From contig CAVDMS010000007.1 in assembly GCA_963610045.1 (NCBI GenBank), forward strand, positions 1 to 43,274: a DNA stretch of 43,274 nt, in the 5' to 3' direction. Each line of letters opens with the position of its first letter. Within the stretch, counting starts at the first letter, position 1. Source of the DNA: F23-B02 sp963610045. GTDB taxonomy: Bacteria > Bacillota > Clostridia > Oscillospirales > Oscillospiraceae. This document shows positions 30,980 through 40,193 of the stretch, one piece after another. Below the pieces are notes generated by a model that was not told the DNA's origin, did no database searches, and worked only from the letters and a program-made list of their open reading frames with translations. Both the position numbers and the translations under genes were made by a program.

Positions 30980-32101
30980 ATGGACTTTACTATTGAAGTT
31001 ATCGTAAAGATAGTTATGGCACTGGGCGTGTCGTTCATCATTTCCTTTATTGCGACCCCGGTGGTCAAAAGCTTTGCCGTGCAGGTCGGAGCGATCGACG
31101 TTCCCGACGAAAAGCGCCACATACACAAGCGCCCCATCCCCCGTATGGGCGGACTTGCAATATTCATCGGCTTTCTGCTGTCGGTGCTGTTCTTCGCCGA
31201 GATAAGCACTCAGGTGCGGGGCATCCTCATCGGGGCTATCCTCATCGTCGTGGTCGGCGCCATCGACGACGTTCTCAATCTGAACGCATGGCTCAAGTTC
31301 GGCATTCAGATAATTGCGGCGGTCATCGCCGTTCTGAGCGGCGTTATCATCAACGTCGTGTCAAATCCCCTGCTCATAACGAGCCAACAGGCGGCGACCA
31401 TCGGCGTGCTGTCGGTCCCCGTCACGATCATATGGATCGTCGGCGTGACAAATTCCGTTAACCTCATCGACGGACTTGACGGACTTGCCTGCGGCGTCTC
31501 CGCCATCGCATCGCTGACGATGCTGTTCGTCGCAATGCTCGTTTCCGACGCAAACAGCAACGTCGCCATCATCCTCGCCTGCCTGTGCGGAGCCTGCCTC
31601 GGCTTCATTCCGTACAACCTCAACCCGGCGAAGATATTCATGGGCGACACGGGAGCGCTGCTTTTGGGCTACATACTGTCCACGGTGTCGGTCATCGGAA
31701 TGTTCAAGTTCTATGCGGTCATAACCTTCGTGCTGCCGGTGCTTGCGCTGGCGGTGCCGCTGTCGGACACGATATTCGCCTTCACCCGGCGCATACTCCA
31801 CGGCCAAAGCCCCTTCCACGCCGACAGGGGTCACTTCCACCACAAGCTGCTTGACATGGGACTCAGCCAGAAGCAGGCGGTTGCGGTGCTGTACGCCGTG
31901 TCTGCGATACTCGGACTTTCGGCGGTACTGCTCACCTCGACCGGCATCGTCCGCATAGTCGTTGCGGTCATCGCCTTCGTTATCGCCGTGAGCATCTGGT
32001 TCTTCGTGTTCCGCCACAACAATAACATCCACGTTCACCACAACAATACGCCCGCACAGGAGGCGGAGAAAAAGGAGGAGCCGGAGAATGAGCAGACTTA
32101 A
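30980..32101 (+). CDS. undecaprenyl-P GlcNAc-1-phosphate transferase (WecA/TagO)
   Basis: Polytopic enzyme (MraY/WecA family) that transfers GlcNAc-1-phosphate to undecaprenyl phosphate, the first step of wall teichoic acid and other envelope glycans. The 373 residues contain about ten or eleven helices and the family motifs: PDEKRHIHKRPIPRMGG, GAIDDVLNL (Mg-binding DD), NLIDGLDGLA, FMGDTGAL, and the WecA-type HADRGHFHHKLLDMG loop. After the last helix there is a His/Asn-rich segment (HNNNIHVHHNN) and then a Glu/Lys tail. It overlaps wecB by 14 bases. The pairing with a UDP-GlcNAc epimerase supports glycan initiation with a ManNAc-containing linkage unit. Confidence 0.9.
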   Translation: MDFTIEVIVKIVMALGVSFIISFIATPVVKSFAVQVGAIDVPDEKRHIHKRPIPRMGGLAIFIGFLLSVLFFAEISTQVRGILIGAILIVVVGAIDDVLNLNAWLKFGIQIIAAVIAVLSGVIINVVSNPLLITSQQAATIGVLSVPVTIIWIVGVTNSVNLIDGLDGLACGVSAIASLTMLFVAMLVSDANSNVAIILACLCGACLGFIPYNLNPAKIFMGDTGALLLGYILSTVSVIGMFKFYAVITFVLPVLALAVPLSDTIFAFTRRILHGQSPFHADRGHFHHKLLDMGLSQKQAVAVLYAVSAILGLSAVLLTSTGIVRIVVAVIAFVIAVSIWFFVFRHNNNIHVHHNNTPAQEAEKKEEPENEQT

Positions 32102-33230
32102 AGTCATGTCGGTGTTCGGCACGAGACCGGAAGCCATCAAAATGGCGCCCTTAGCGCTTGAGCTTCAGAAGTACGACGAGATCGAGAGCGTCATCTGCGT
32201 CACGGCGCAGCACCGTGAAATGCTCGACTCGGTCATGGAGTGCTTCGGTCTTGAGGCGGACTGCGACCTCAACATAATGGGTGCAAATCAGACGCTGACC
32301 GACGTCACCGTCCGTGCGCTTGAGGGACTTGAGCGCTGCTACGCCGAGGAAAAGCCCGATCTCGTGCTTGTCCACGGCGACACCAGCACGACCTTTTCCG
32401 CAGCGCTTGCGGCGTTTTATGCAAAGATCCCCGTGGGACACGTCGAGGCGGGACTTCGCACCTATGACAGATACAGCCCCTTCCCGGAGGAGATGAACCG
32501 CTGCCTCGTCGGCCGCCTTGCGACGCTGCATTTTGCGCCGACGGCGAAGAATGCGGAGAATCTGCGTAAGGAAGCCGTGACGGGCGACATTTTCGTGACC
32601 GGCAACACGGTCATCGACGCAATGAAGTACACCGTCGGCGACGGAAGCTTCCGCTCGGAGGAGCTGCGAGCCGTCGACTTTTCCAAGCGTGTCATCGCAA
32701 TGACCTGCCACCGCAGGGAAAACTACGGAAAGCCGATGGAGAACATCTTCACGGCGGTGCGCCGTCTGGCGCAGGAGTTTCCCGACGTCGAGGTCGTCTA
32801 CCCCGTGCATCTCTCGCCCGTGGTGCGCAGAGCGGCGCTTGAAAAGCTGTCGGGTCTGCCGAACGTTCACCTCATTGAGCCGCTCGATGCGATGGATATG
32901 CATCGCTTAATGAGCCGCAGCTACATGGTGATGACGGACTCCGGCGGCATACAGGAGGAAGCGCCCTCGCTCGGCAAGCCCGTGCTTGTGCTTCGCCGTG
33001 AGACGGAGCGCCCCGAAGCGGTCAAGGCGGGAACGGTCAGGCTCTGCGGCGTTGAGGAGGAGGACATTCTCCGTGACGCAAGGGAGCTGCTCACCGACAC
33101 CGCCGCCTACGAGCGCATGGCAAAAGCCGTAAACCCCTACGGCGACGGGCAGGCGTGCCGAAGAATCGCCGAGGCGATACTTTACGCAAACGGCTTATCC
33201 GACCGAAAGCCCGATGAATTTTCGACCTGA
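32088..33230 (+). CDS. wecB: UDP-N-acetylglucosamine 2-epimerase
   Basis: Cytosolic non-hydrolysing epimerase interconverting UDP-GlcNAc and UDP-ManNAc, which feeds the ManNAc step after TagO/WecA. The 380 residues show GTRPEAIKMAPL at the N-terminus, HGDTSTTFSAALAAF, the HVEAGLRTYDRYSPFPEE signature with the catalytic Asp/Glu residues, the CHRRENYG loop, and SGGIQEEAPSLGKPVLVLR followed by ETERPEA, the uridine/UDP-binding site. AAGGAGG lies within the end of wecA, 14 bases before the overlapping ATG. A perfect terminator hairpin closes the operon. Confidence 0.94.
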   Translation: MSRLKVMSVFGTRPEAIKMAPLALELQKYDEIESVICVTAQHREMLDSVMECFGLEADCDLNIMGANQTLTDVTVRALEGLERCYAEEKPDLVLVHGDTSTTFSAALAAFYAKIPVGHVEAGLRTYDRYSPFPEEMNRCLVGRLATLHFAPTAKNAENLRKEAVTGDIFVTGNTVIDAMKYTVGDGSFRSEELRAVDFSKRVIAMTCHRRENYGKPMENIFTAVRRLAQEFPDVEVVYPVHLSPVVRRAALEKLSGLPNVHLIEPLDAMDMHRLMSRSYMVMTDSGGIQEEAPSLGKPVLVLRRETERPEAVKAGTVRLCGVEEEDILRDARELLTDTAAYERMAKAVNPYGDGQACRRIAEAILYANGLSDRKPDEFST

Positions 33231-33238
33231 GAACATTT

Positions 33239-33276
33239 AAAACCGCAGGCATCATTTTGATGCCTGCGGTTTTTTA
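33239..33276. terminator. bidirectional terminator after wecB
   Basis: A 16-bp perfect stem (33239-33254 paired with 33258-33273) with a TTT loop and T run. It lies between wecB and the convergent LOG-family gene. Confidence 0.9.
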
Positions 33277-33288
33277 TCGCTTAAACGC

Positions 33289-33873
33289 TTAGTCTTTGTT
33301 GTAATCTGCAAGGCGGCGGAGGCTGCCTTTTGTCGGGGTGTAGGCGTCAAGCTGTGATACTGCTTCCTCCGGTGTTTCGGCGACCGAGAACAGCTCTAAG
33401 CAGCGGTGCGACATGAAGCGCTCCTTCGCCGTGTGGCGCAGAAGCTCAAAGAGCGGCTCAAAGTAGCCCTCGGTATTCAGCAGCACTATCGCACGGTCGG
33501 TCCTGCCGAGCTGCTTTAGGGTGAGCATCTCGAACAGCTCCTCGTATGTGCCGATACCGCCGGGCAGGACGACGCAGGCGTCGCTCCTGTCCTCCATGAG
33601 CTGCTTGCGCTCACGCATCGTTTCGGTGAACACAAGCTCGGTGCAGCCCTCGTAGATGACGCCCGGCTCGTCGAAAAACCTCGGAACGATGCCGCAAAGT
33701 CTGCCGGCAGCCGAGCTTACTCCCCGTGCCGCCGCTCCCATCAGCCCCTCTTTGCCGCCGCCGAACACGACCGTGTGTCCGTTTTCGGCAAGCAGTCTGC
33801 CGAGGGAAAACGCAGCCTTATAATACGCCTCCGCAAGCTCCGTGCCGGAGGCTCCGAATATGCAAACGTTCAT
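33289..33873 (-). CDS. LOG-family (TIGR00730-type) nucleotide 5'-monophosphate phosphoribohydrolase
   Basis: Cytosolic Rossmann-fold enzyme of the LONELY GUY family, which cleaves N6-modified AMP (or other NMPs) to base and ribose 5-phosphate. The 194 residues carry CIFGASG at the N-terminus, the FGGGKEGLMGAAARG nucleotide loop, the MRERKQLM Arg/Lys motif and PGGIGTYEELFE, matching the catalytic PGGxGTxxE. The physiological substrate in bacteria is uncertain. ATG 33873 is preferred (TGAGGA just ahead); the ORF also opens at a GTG overlapping the dnaE stop. It is last in the hprK-dnaE operon and faces a terminator. Confidence 0.88.
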   Translation of the reverse strand: MNVCIFGASGTELAEAYYKAAFSLGRLLAENGHTVVFGGGKEGLMGAAARGVSSAAGRLCGIVPRFFDEPGVIYEGCTELVFTETMRERKQLMEDRSDACVVLPGGIGTYEELFEMLTLKQLGRTDRAIVLLNTEGYFEPLFELLRHTAKERFMSHRCLELFSVAETPEEAVSQLDAYTPTKGSLRRLADYNKD

Positions 33874-33881
33874 GCTCTTCC

Positions 33882-36800
33882 TCACTTTACAACAACGCAG
33901 TCGGGACCCAAAAGCTCCGTAAGCTCCGCCACCAACGACGGATGGATAAGACAGGGCGCCGAGAGCTTTTTGTTCTCACGCTGACCGTAAATTATGATCT
34001 GCTCCGTGCCGGGGAACATGGTCAGGATAAGCTCGATACGGTGAAACGCCGGATCGTCAAGGCTCGGCAGCTTCACCCAAAGCCGCTTTTTGCGGACCTC
34101 GGTCGGCTGCTGCTGCGGCGGCGTCGGTGCGCTCTGCTCGTCGTTCGGCAGAAGGACGCTCACACGCTCGACGGTGAGCTGCGGCTCCTTCTCGTCACGA
34201 AGCGAGAGCCTGCCCGCTATGACGAGCGCCGCATTCTCGGCGATAAGCTCGCCGAAGCGATCCAGTGCACGGGCAAACGCCACCAGCTCCATGTCGCCGC
34301 TGTCGTCCTCCAGCCGTATCGCACACATAACGGAGCCGTTTTTCGTCGCACGCTTTTTGACCGTGCGCACGATGCCGGCGACCGTGACGAGCTGACCGTC
34401 ACGAAGCTCCGACTGCTCCTGCCCCGCCGACAGCACCCGTGCGACGGGGACCGCACCCGCACGGCGGGCGGACAGGCGGTAGTCGTCCATCGGGTGACCG
34501 CTGAGGTATATCCCCGTCGTCTCACGCTCCATCACCATGAGGTCACGGCGTGAAAACTCCGGCAGCGACGGTATCTCTATCGTCTCGCTGCTCTCCGACA
34601 CACCGGGGTCGCCGAAAAGATTCATCTGCCCGGCGATGTTGTTGCGGTTGTCGTGGGAGATGGATTCTATCATCAGTCCGGCGACCTGGAGCATGGCACG
34701 TCGGGTCTTGCCGAAGCCGTCGCAGGCGCCCGCACGGATGAGATTTTCCACCGCACGGCGGTTTAGGTCCCTCCCGCTCATGCGGCGGCAGAAGTCCTCA
34801 AGACTCTTAAAGTCCCCGTCCTCGCTGCGGTTTGCGACCACCTCGTTTATGAAGCCTCTGCCGATGTTCTTTATCGCAACGAGACCGAAGCGGATATTCT
34901 CGCCCTCGACCGTAAAGTCAGCATCGGAGCGGTTTAGGTCGGGCGGCAGCAGGGCAATGCCCATACTGCGGCACTCGGAGATGTACTCTGCGACCTGAGT
35001 GCTTGAATCCAACACCGACGACAGCAGCGCCGCCATGTACTCACGGGGGTAGTGGCGCTTCATGTACGCCGTGCGGTAGGCGACGATGGCATAGCTCACG
35101 GCGTGCGCCTTATTAAAGGCGTAGGACGCAAAGTCGAGTATCTCGTCGTATATGCTGTTTGCGACCGCCTCCGGCACGCCACGCTTCACGGCGCCGTCGA
35201 TGCCCCGGCTTACGTCGCCGTGTACGAACGCCACACGCTCGGCGTCTATGACCTTGTGCTTTTTCTTGCTCATGGCACGGCGGATCATGTCCGCCTGTCC
35301 GAGCGAGAAGCCCGCCAGACGGCGGAATATCTCGATGACCTGCTCCTGATACACGATGCAGCCGTAGGTGACTTCGAGTATCGGGCGCAGCATCTCGTGC
35401 TTGTAGCTGATTTTTTCGGGATGCCCCGAACATTCGATAAACCTCGGTATGCTGTCCATCGGACCGGGGCGGTACAGCGATATGATAGCGGTTATATCCT
35501 CAATGCTGCGTGGCTTTAGCCCGACGCAGACGCCGGTCATGCCCGCACTTTCAAGCTGGAACACGCCGCTTGTCTTGCCCGCCGACAGCATTTCGAACAC
35601 CTTGCGGTCGCCGTCGGGGATGGTCTCGACCCTAAAGTCCGGCTCCCTTTTCTGCACGAGCCGTGCCGCCGCATCGAGGACGGTGAGGTTTCGCAGACCG
35701 AGGAAGTCCATTTTGAGAAGCCCCAACTCCTCAAGCGTCGTCATCTGATACTGCGTGACGACGTTTTCGTCGTTTTTCGACAGCGGGACGTACTCGTACA
35801 CGGGGCGGTCGGTTATGACGACGCCCGCTGCATGCATCGAGGCGTGCCTCGGCATGCCCTCCACCGCCTTGGCGGTGTCGATGAGCGTGCGCATCCGCTC
35901 GTCGGACTCGTAAGCGTCACGCAGGGGCTTTGAAAGTCTCAGCGCCGCATCGAGCGTCATGCCCGGCGAAAACGGGATCTGCTTTGCGATGTAGTCCGTT
36001 TCGTTGTACGAAACGTCCATGACACGCCCGACGTCACGCACGGCGCCCCTCGCCGCCATCGTGCCGAAGGTCACGATCTGGGCGACGTGGTCGCTGCCGT
36101 ATTTGCGGTTGACGTAGTCTATGACCTCGCCTCGGCGCAGAACGCAGAAGTCGATGTCGATATCGGGCATACTGACACGTTCGGGATTTAAAAAGCGCTC
36201 GAAGTACAGGCTGTATTTTATCGGATCGACGTCGGTTATTCCGAGCGTGTACGACACGACGGAGCCCGCGGCGCTGCCTCGTCCGGGACCGACGGGGATG
36301 CCCTGACCCTTGGCGTAGGCGATGAAGTCCGAGACTATTAGGAAGTAATCCACAAAGCCCATCTTTTTTATCATCTGAAGCTCATAGCGGAGCTGCTTTG
36401 CGACCGTCCCGTCGTCGTTCGGGTAGCGGCGGCGAAAGCCCTCGCCGCAGAGCTTTTCGAGATACGAAAAGCTGTCCGTCTCGCCGTCGGGGAGCGCAAA
36501 CCTCGGCAGCTTGTAGTGACCGAACTCGAAGTCGTAATTGCACATATCGGCGATCCTTGCGGTGTTCTCCATCGCCTCCGGGTAGTCGGGGAAGAGACGG
36601 GACATCTCCTCCTCGCTCTTCACATAGAACTCGTCCGTCTCGAAACGCAGGCGGGCGGGGTCGGAGAGGCTTTTCTGCATGGATATGCACATGAGGACGT
36701 CCTGATACGGAGCGTCCTTTTTTTCGATGTAGTGCGCATCGTTCGTGAGCGCAAGGGGGATGCCCGTCTCACGGTGTATGCGCAAAAGACCCTCGGCCGC

Positions 36801-37352
36801 ACGGCGCTCCTGCGCCAGTCCGTGATCCTGAATTTCAAGGTAAAAGCCGTCCCTGCCGAACAGCGCCGACAGCTCCTCGGCCTTGCTCTTTGCGCCCTCG
36901 TAGTCGCCACGGAGCAGCATTTTCGGTATCGCGCCCGCAATGCAGCCGGAGAGACAAATAAGCCCCTCGCAATGCTCCGACAGCAGCTTCCAGTCTATCC
37001 TCGGCTTTCCGTAAAAGCCCTCGGTGAAGGAGCAGGAGACGATGTAGCACAGATTTTTGTAGCCCGTCTCGTTTTTGCACAGCAGTATGAGGTGGCTGTA
37101 ATCCGAGTCTACGCCGTGTTCCCGATCGAAGCGGGAGCGGGGCGCAACGTAGACCTCGCAGCCGATGATGGGCTTTATGCCCTCGGCGACGCAGGCCTTG
37201 TAAAATGCGACGGCGCCGTACATGACGCCGTGGTCGGTTATCGCAGCGGCGGTCTGCCCCAGCTCCTTTAGACGGCGGGGCAGCTCCTCGATGCGGCAGG
37301 CGCCGTCGAGCAGGGAGTATTCCGTATGAAGATGAAGGTGTACAAAGCTCAT
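33882..37352 (-). CDS. dnaE: DNA polymerase III alpha subunit, DnaE type
   Basis: C-family replicative polymerase subunit, 1156 residues, the normal DnaE length. The N-terminal PHP domain has HLHLHTEYSLLDGA and ITDHGVMYG (metal-ligand residues mostly kept). The polymerase core has GPGRGSAAGSVVSY and the catalytic aspartates in MPDIDIDF, then helix-hairpin-helix and an OB fold near 990-1070 (VTVAGIVRTVKKRATKNGSV). It lacks the exonuclease insertion and zinc finger of PolC, so a separate PolC probably exists elsewhere in this Firmicute. The ATG overlaps the whiA stop by four bases, so it is translated with whiA. Confidence 0.96.
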   Translation of the reverse strand: MSFVHLHLHTEYSLLDGACRIEELPRRLKELGQTAAAITDHGVMYGAVAFYKACVAEGIKPIIGCEVYVAPRSRFDREHGVDSDYSHLILLCKNETGYKNLCYIVSCSFTEGFYGKPRIDWKLLSEHCEGLICLSGCIAGAIPKMLLRGDYEGAKSKAEELSALFGRDGFYLEIQDHGLAQERRAAEGLLRIHRETGIPLALTNDAHYIEKKDAPYQDVLMCISMQKSLSDPARLRFETDEFYVKSEEEMSRLFPDYPEAMENTARIADMCNYDFEFGHYKLPRFALPDGETDSFSYLEKLCGEGFRRRYPNDDGTVAKQLRYELQMIKKMGFVDYFLIVSDFIAYAKGQGIPVGPGRGSAAGSVVSYTLGITDVDPIKYSLYFERFLNPERVSMPDIDIDFCVLRRGEVIDYVNRKYGSDHVAQIVTFGTMAARGAVRDVGRVMDVSYNETDYIAKQIPFSPGMTLDAALRLSKPLRDAYESDERMRTLIDTAKAVEGMPRHASMHAAGVVITDRPVYEYVPLSKNDENVVTQYQMTTLEELGLLKMDFLGLRNLTVLDAAARLVQKREPDFRVETIPDGDRKVFEMLSAGKTSGVFQLESAGMTGVCVGLKPRSIEDITAIISLYRPGPMDSIPRFIECSGHPEKISYKHEMLRPILEVTYGCIVYQEQVIEIFRRLAGFSLGQADMIRRAMSKKKHKVIDAERVAFVHGDVSRGIDGAVKRGVPEAVANSIYDEILDFASYAFNKAHAVSYAIVAYRTAYMKRHYPREYMAALLSSVLDSSTQVAEYISECRSMGIALLPPDLNRSDADFTVEGENIRFGLVAIKNIGRGFINEVVANRSEDGDFKSLEDFCRRMSGRDLNRRAVENLIRAGACDGFGKTRRAMLQVAGLMIESISHDNRNNIAGQMNLFGDPGVSESSETIEIPSLPEFSRRDLMVMERETTGIYLSGHPMDDYRLSARRAGAVPVARVLSAGQEQSELRDGQLVTVAGIVRTVKKRATKNGSVMCAIRLEDDSGDMELVAFARALDRFGELIAENAALVIAGRLSLRDEKEPQLTVERVSVLLPNDEQSAPTPPQQQPTEVRKKRLWVKLPSLDDPAFHRIELILTMFPGTEQIIIYGQRENKKLSAPCLIHPSLVAELTELLGPDCVVVK

Positions 37353-38266
37353 TGCAAAATTTGATCCTTCCTGCCGACGTCCGCAAATTCGACGATCTTT
37401 TTAAGGCGGTGGCTAAGGCAGCTCTTAGTCACCGGGGGATAGCTCAAAAGCGCAAGGTCCGACAGGCTCGCTTCGGGGTTTGCGATGCGCAGCAGCGCCG
37501 CCTCCTGAAGCTTGTCCGGCAAAGCGGCAAGACCGCAGCTCTGCTCGATAAAGCGTATCGCATCCATCTGCTCGGCGGCGGCTGCGACCACCTTGTCGGC
37601 GTTTGCCGAGTCGCAGTTGACCTTGCGGTTTATGGTGTTGCGCATATCCTTTTCGACCTTCGACGCCATGACGTCGAGGGCGGAGACGGGTGCGCCCACC
37701 GTGGTCAGAAAGTCGGCGATGCAGTCCGACTGCTTTAAGTACAAAAGGCTGTTGCCCTTGCGCTGAGCCGACTTCATCGAAAGCCCGGCGTCGAGCGCAA
37801 GCGCCTCCGTCTCCCTCGAAACGGAGTGATGCCCCGTCGCAAGCTCAAGATGATAGCGCTTGTCGGGGTCGGTCACCGAGCCGCCGGCGAGAAACGCCCC
37901 CCGCAGGAACGCCGCCCTGTCGCACGGCTCCTCAAGCACGCCGAGGTTGACGTGCAGCGACAGCGTGCCGACGTCCATTCCGAAGGCGTCGTATATGCTG
38001 CGTATCTTGTCCGGCTCGTCGATCGCAAAGGTGAATTTGCCCTTTGCGCTCTCCGACGGAAGTCGGGAAAACTGCACGCCGAGCGCCTTTTTAAACAGTC
38101 TCGGCAAGCGCCGTGCAAAGTCAGGGCTTGCGGTGACGATGCAGATCTCGCTCGGCGTGAAGCTGCGGCAGTACATGAGTACGCCGTATGCCTCCGCCAT
38201 GGCGCAGCAGCGCTTTTCAAGCTTTGCGCCGCAAAGCTCCGCCTTTACCTTCGATGAAAAGCTCAT
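37349..38266 (-). CDS. whiA: sporulation/division regulator WhiA
   Basis: DNA-binding protein linked to cell division and chromosome segregation in Firmicutes and to sporulation septation in Streptomyces. The 305 residues have the N-terminal LAGLIDADG-like homing-endonuclease fold without catalytic residues (CCAMAEAYGVLMYCRSF; FLRGAFLAGGSVTDP) and a C-terminal helix-turn-helix (ASLSDLALLSYPPVTKSCLS and HRLKKIVEFA). ATG 38266 lies three bases after the rapZ stop region with GGGCGGG ahead; a GTG at 38272 is the alternative. rapZ, whiA and dnaE are consecutive, but glmR (yvcK), which usually sits between rapZ and whiA, is missing. Confidence 0.94.
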   Translation of the reverse strand: MSFSSKVKAELCGAKLEKRCCAMAEAYGVLMYCRSFTPSEICIVTASPDFARRLPRLFKKALGVQFSRLPSESAKGKFTFAIDEPDKIRSIYDAFGMDVGTLSLHVNLGVLEEPCDRAAFLRGAFLAGGSVTDPDKRYHLELATGHHSVSRETEALALDAGLSMKSAQRKGNSLLYLKQSDCIADFLTTVGAPVSALDVMASKVEKDMRNTINRKVNCDSANADKVVAAAAEQMDAIRFIEQSCGLAALPDKLQEAALLRIANPEASLSDLALLSYPPVTKSCLSHRLKKIVEFADVGRKDQILQ

Positions 38267-38268
38267 GT

Positions 38269-39132
38269 TCACCCGCCCTTGTTGAGATCACGGTTAATGT
38301 CCGCCACATTGTACTCCATGCAGCGCAGATGCTCGCCCAGTGCGGTTGCGACCGCAACGGAGCGATGCCGTCCGCCGGTGCAGCCTATCGCAATGGTGAG
38401 ACTGTACTTCCCCTCCTCGATGTAGAGGGGGATGAGAAATTCTATCATATCGACGAGCTTGTCCATAAAGTCCGTCGTCTGCTTAAAGCCGAAAACGTAG
38501 TCACGCACGTCGGCGTCAAGACCGCTGTGCAGACGCAGCTCCTCGACGTAGTAGGGGTTCGGCAGGAACCTCACGTCGAACACGAGGTCTGCGTCCAGCG
38601 GCATACCGTACTTAAAGCCGAAGGACAACACGTTCACCGTGATGCCCCGGTGCGGGGTGTTCTCCGCAAACAGGGTGTAAAGCTCGTTGCGGAGCTGCCC
38701 AAGCGTCAGGTGCGAGGTGTTCACGATGTAGTCCGCCATCTCCCGTATCGGGCGTATCTGACTGCGCTCGTTCTCGATCGCCGACTCGATGGACATTCCC
38801 GTCTTTGCCAAGGGGTGCGGTCTGCGGGACTCCTTGTAGCGCTTGACGATCGTCTGATCGTCCGCCTCCATGTACAGTATTCTGTAGCCGAAGCCCGTGG
38901 CTTTAAGCTCCCGCAGCGCCTCGATTATCTCCGTAAAGCCGTTTTTCTCACGCACGTCCGTAACAAGCGCCACCTTTTCGTAGCGCCCCTTCGTCGCTGC
39001 GCACAGCTCCGCAAACCTCGGTATGAGCGCCGCCGGCATATTGTCGACGCAGTAGAAATCGAGGTCCTCTATGATGTCCGCCGCCTGGCTCTTTCCGCCG
39101 CCGGAAAGTCCCGTGATTATCAAAAACTCCAT
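38269..39132 (-). CDS. rapZ: RapZ/YvcJ family nucleotide-binding protein
   Basis: P-loop protein of 287 residues. In Enterobacteria RapZ directs RNase E to GlmZ and so adjusts GlcN6P synthase; in Bacillus YvcJ hydrolyses GTP and affects competence. Walker A is at the N-terminus (IITGLSGGGKSQAAD, about 5-19), Walker B-like DLDFYCVDNMP follows, and the conserved C-terminal domain has GCTGGRHRSVAVA. The downstream order whiA-dnaE and the upstream murB match the clostridial context, where the gene has been tied to amino-sugar and wall metabolism. GGGGAGAAC precedes the ATG. Confidence 0.93.
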   Translation of the reverse strand: MEFLIITGLSGGGKSQAADIIEDLDFYCVDNMPAALIPRFAELCAATKGRYEKVALVTDVREKNGFTEIIEALRELKATGFGYRILYMEADDQTIVKRYKESRRPHPLAKTGMSIESAIENERSQIRPIREMADYIVNTSHLTLGQLRNELYTLFAENTPHRGITVNVLSFGFKYGMPLDADLVFDVRFLPNPYYVEELRLHSGLDADVRDYVFGFKQTTDFMDKLVDMIEFLIPLYIEEGKYSLTIAIGCTGGRHRSVAVATALGEHLRCMEYNVADINRDLNKGG

Positions 39133-39167
39133 GCTTTGTTCTCCCCCCGTAGTCGTATGCTTCCGAC

Positions 39168-40181
39168 TTACTCCTGCGCTTCCGCCTTTTCCTGCGACGA
39201 TTTTGCCATCTGGTCCATTATCCCGCTGCGGCGCTGCTTCCAGTCGTCCACCAGAACCATGCCCTTGGGGTATATCCTTATCTCCGGCGTAAGCGTGATG
39301 CCGGACTTTTCGTACACCGTGCGGCGCACCTTGTCGAGCAGCTCCACCACGTCGTCATAGCTTGCTCCGCCTGCGTTCACCGCAAAGCCCGCATGCTTCG
39401 TGCTTATCATCGCACCGCCGACGGTAAAGCCCTTGAGTCCCGCCTCGTCTATGAGCGCTGCGGCATAGCCGCCCTCCGGACGCTTAAAGGCGCTTCCGGC
39501 AGAGGGCATATCCAGCGGCTGGGACGCACGGCGCTTTTCGTTCATCTCGTTCATCTTGGCGCCGATCTCCTCCGGCACGCCGGGCGTGAGCCTGAACACC
39601 GCACTCAAAATTGCGCAGCTTAAGTTCTCGAAGGCGCTGTGGCGATAGGAAAAATCGCAGTCCTTGCCCGCCACCTCGGTGAGCGCCTGCTCCGGCAGGT
39701 AGTACACGACGACACTGTCTGTGACGTCCTTCATCTCGCCGCCGTAGGCTCCGGCGTTCATCAGCAGCGCACCGCCGACGCTTCCCGGAATGCCCGACGC
39801 AAACTCAAGCCCCGAAAGAGAGTTCTGCTTCGCAAACGCCGCAAGAGATGCAAGCGAAACGCCCGCCTCGGCGTGTATCGTAACGCCGTCCTCTCCGAGA
39901 CGGATGCGGTTTAGCTTCTCCGTCGAAATGACGCATATCGGGAGTCCCTCGTCGGGGATTATCATATTCGTTCCCTTGCCGATCATCAGCGGCGCAACGC
40001 TGTGCATATGCAGGATAAACTCAAGCTTTGAAAACTCCCAAATATCCTTCGGCACGGCAAAGGCTCTGACGGGTCCGCCGAGCTTAAAGGAGCAATGCTC
40101 CGACATCGGCTCGCTCTCCCGAAGCTCCAGCTCCGGCATTTTTTCCTTAATTGCGGCTATCGCCTTTTCAAGCTGTTCCAT
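39168..40181 (-). CDS. murB: UDP-N-acetylenolpyruvoylglucosamine reductase
   Basis: FAD/NADPH enzyme that makes UDP-MurNAc from UDP-GlcNAc-enolpyruvate, the second committed step of peptidoglycan synthesis. In 337 residues the FAD-binding domain is clear (MIGKGTNMIIPDEGLP; LEFASGIPGSVGGALLMNAG; YGGEM), and the substrate domain has the catalytic Ser in MPSAGSAFKRPEGGYAAALI and a Glu in LTPEIRIYPKG. It is type II-like in lacking the extra Tyr loop. The ORF opens at a TTG next to the hprK stop, but the second ATG (40181), six bases from GGAG, is the likely start. It is second in the hprK operon. Confidence 0.94.
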   Translation of the reverse strand: MEQLEKAIAAIKEKMPELELRESEPMSEHCSFKLGGPVRAFAVPKDIWEFSKLEFILHMHSVAPLMIGKGTNMIIPDEGLPICVISTEKLNRIRLGEDGVTIHAEAGVSLASLAAFAKQNSLSGLEFASGIPGSVGGALLMNAGAYGGEMKDVTDSVVVYYLPEQALTEVAGKDCDFSYRHSAFENLSCAILSAVFRLTPGVPEEIGAKMNEMNEKRRASQPLDMPSAGSAFKRPEGGYAAALIDEAGLKGFTVGGAMISTKHAGFAVNAGGASYDDVVELLDKVRRTVYEKSGITLTPEIRIYPKGMVLVDDWKQRRSGIMDQMAKSSQEKAEAQE

Positions 40182-40193
40182 CATTCTCTCCAA

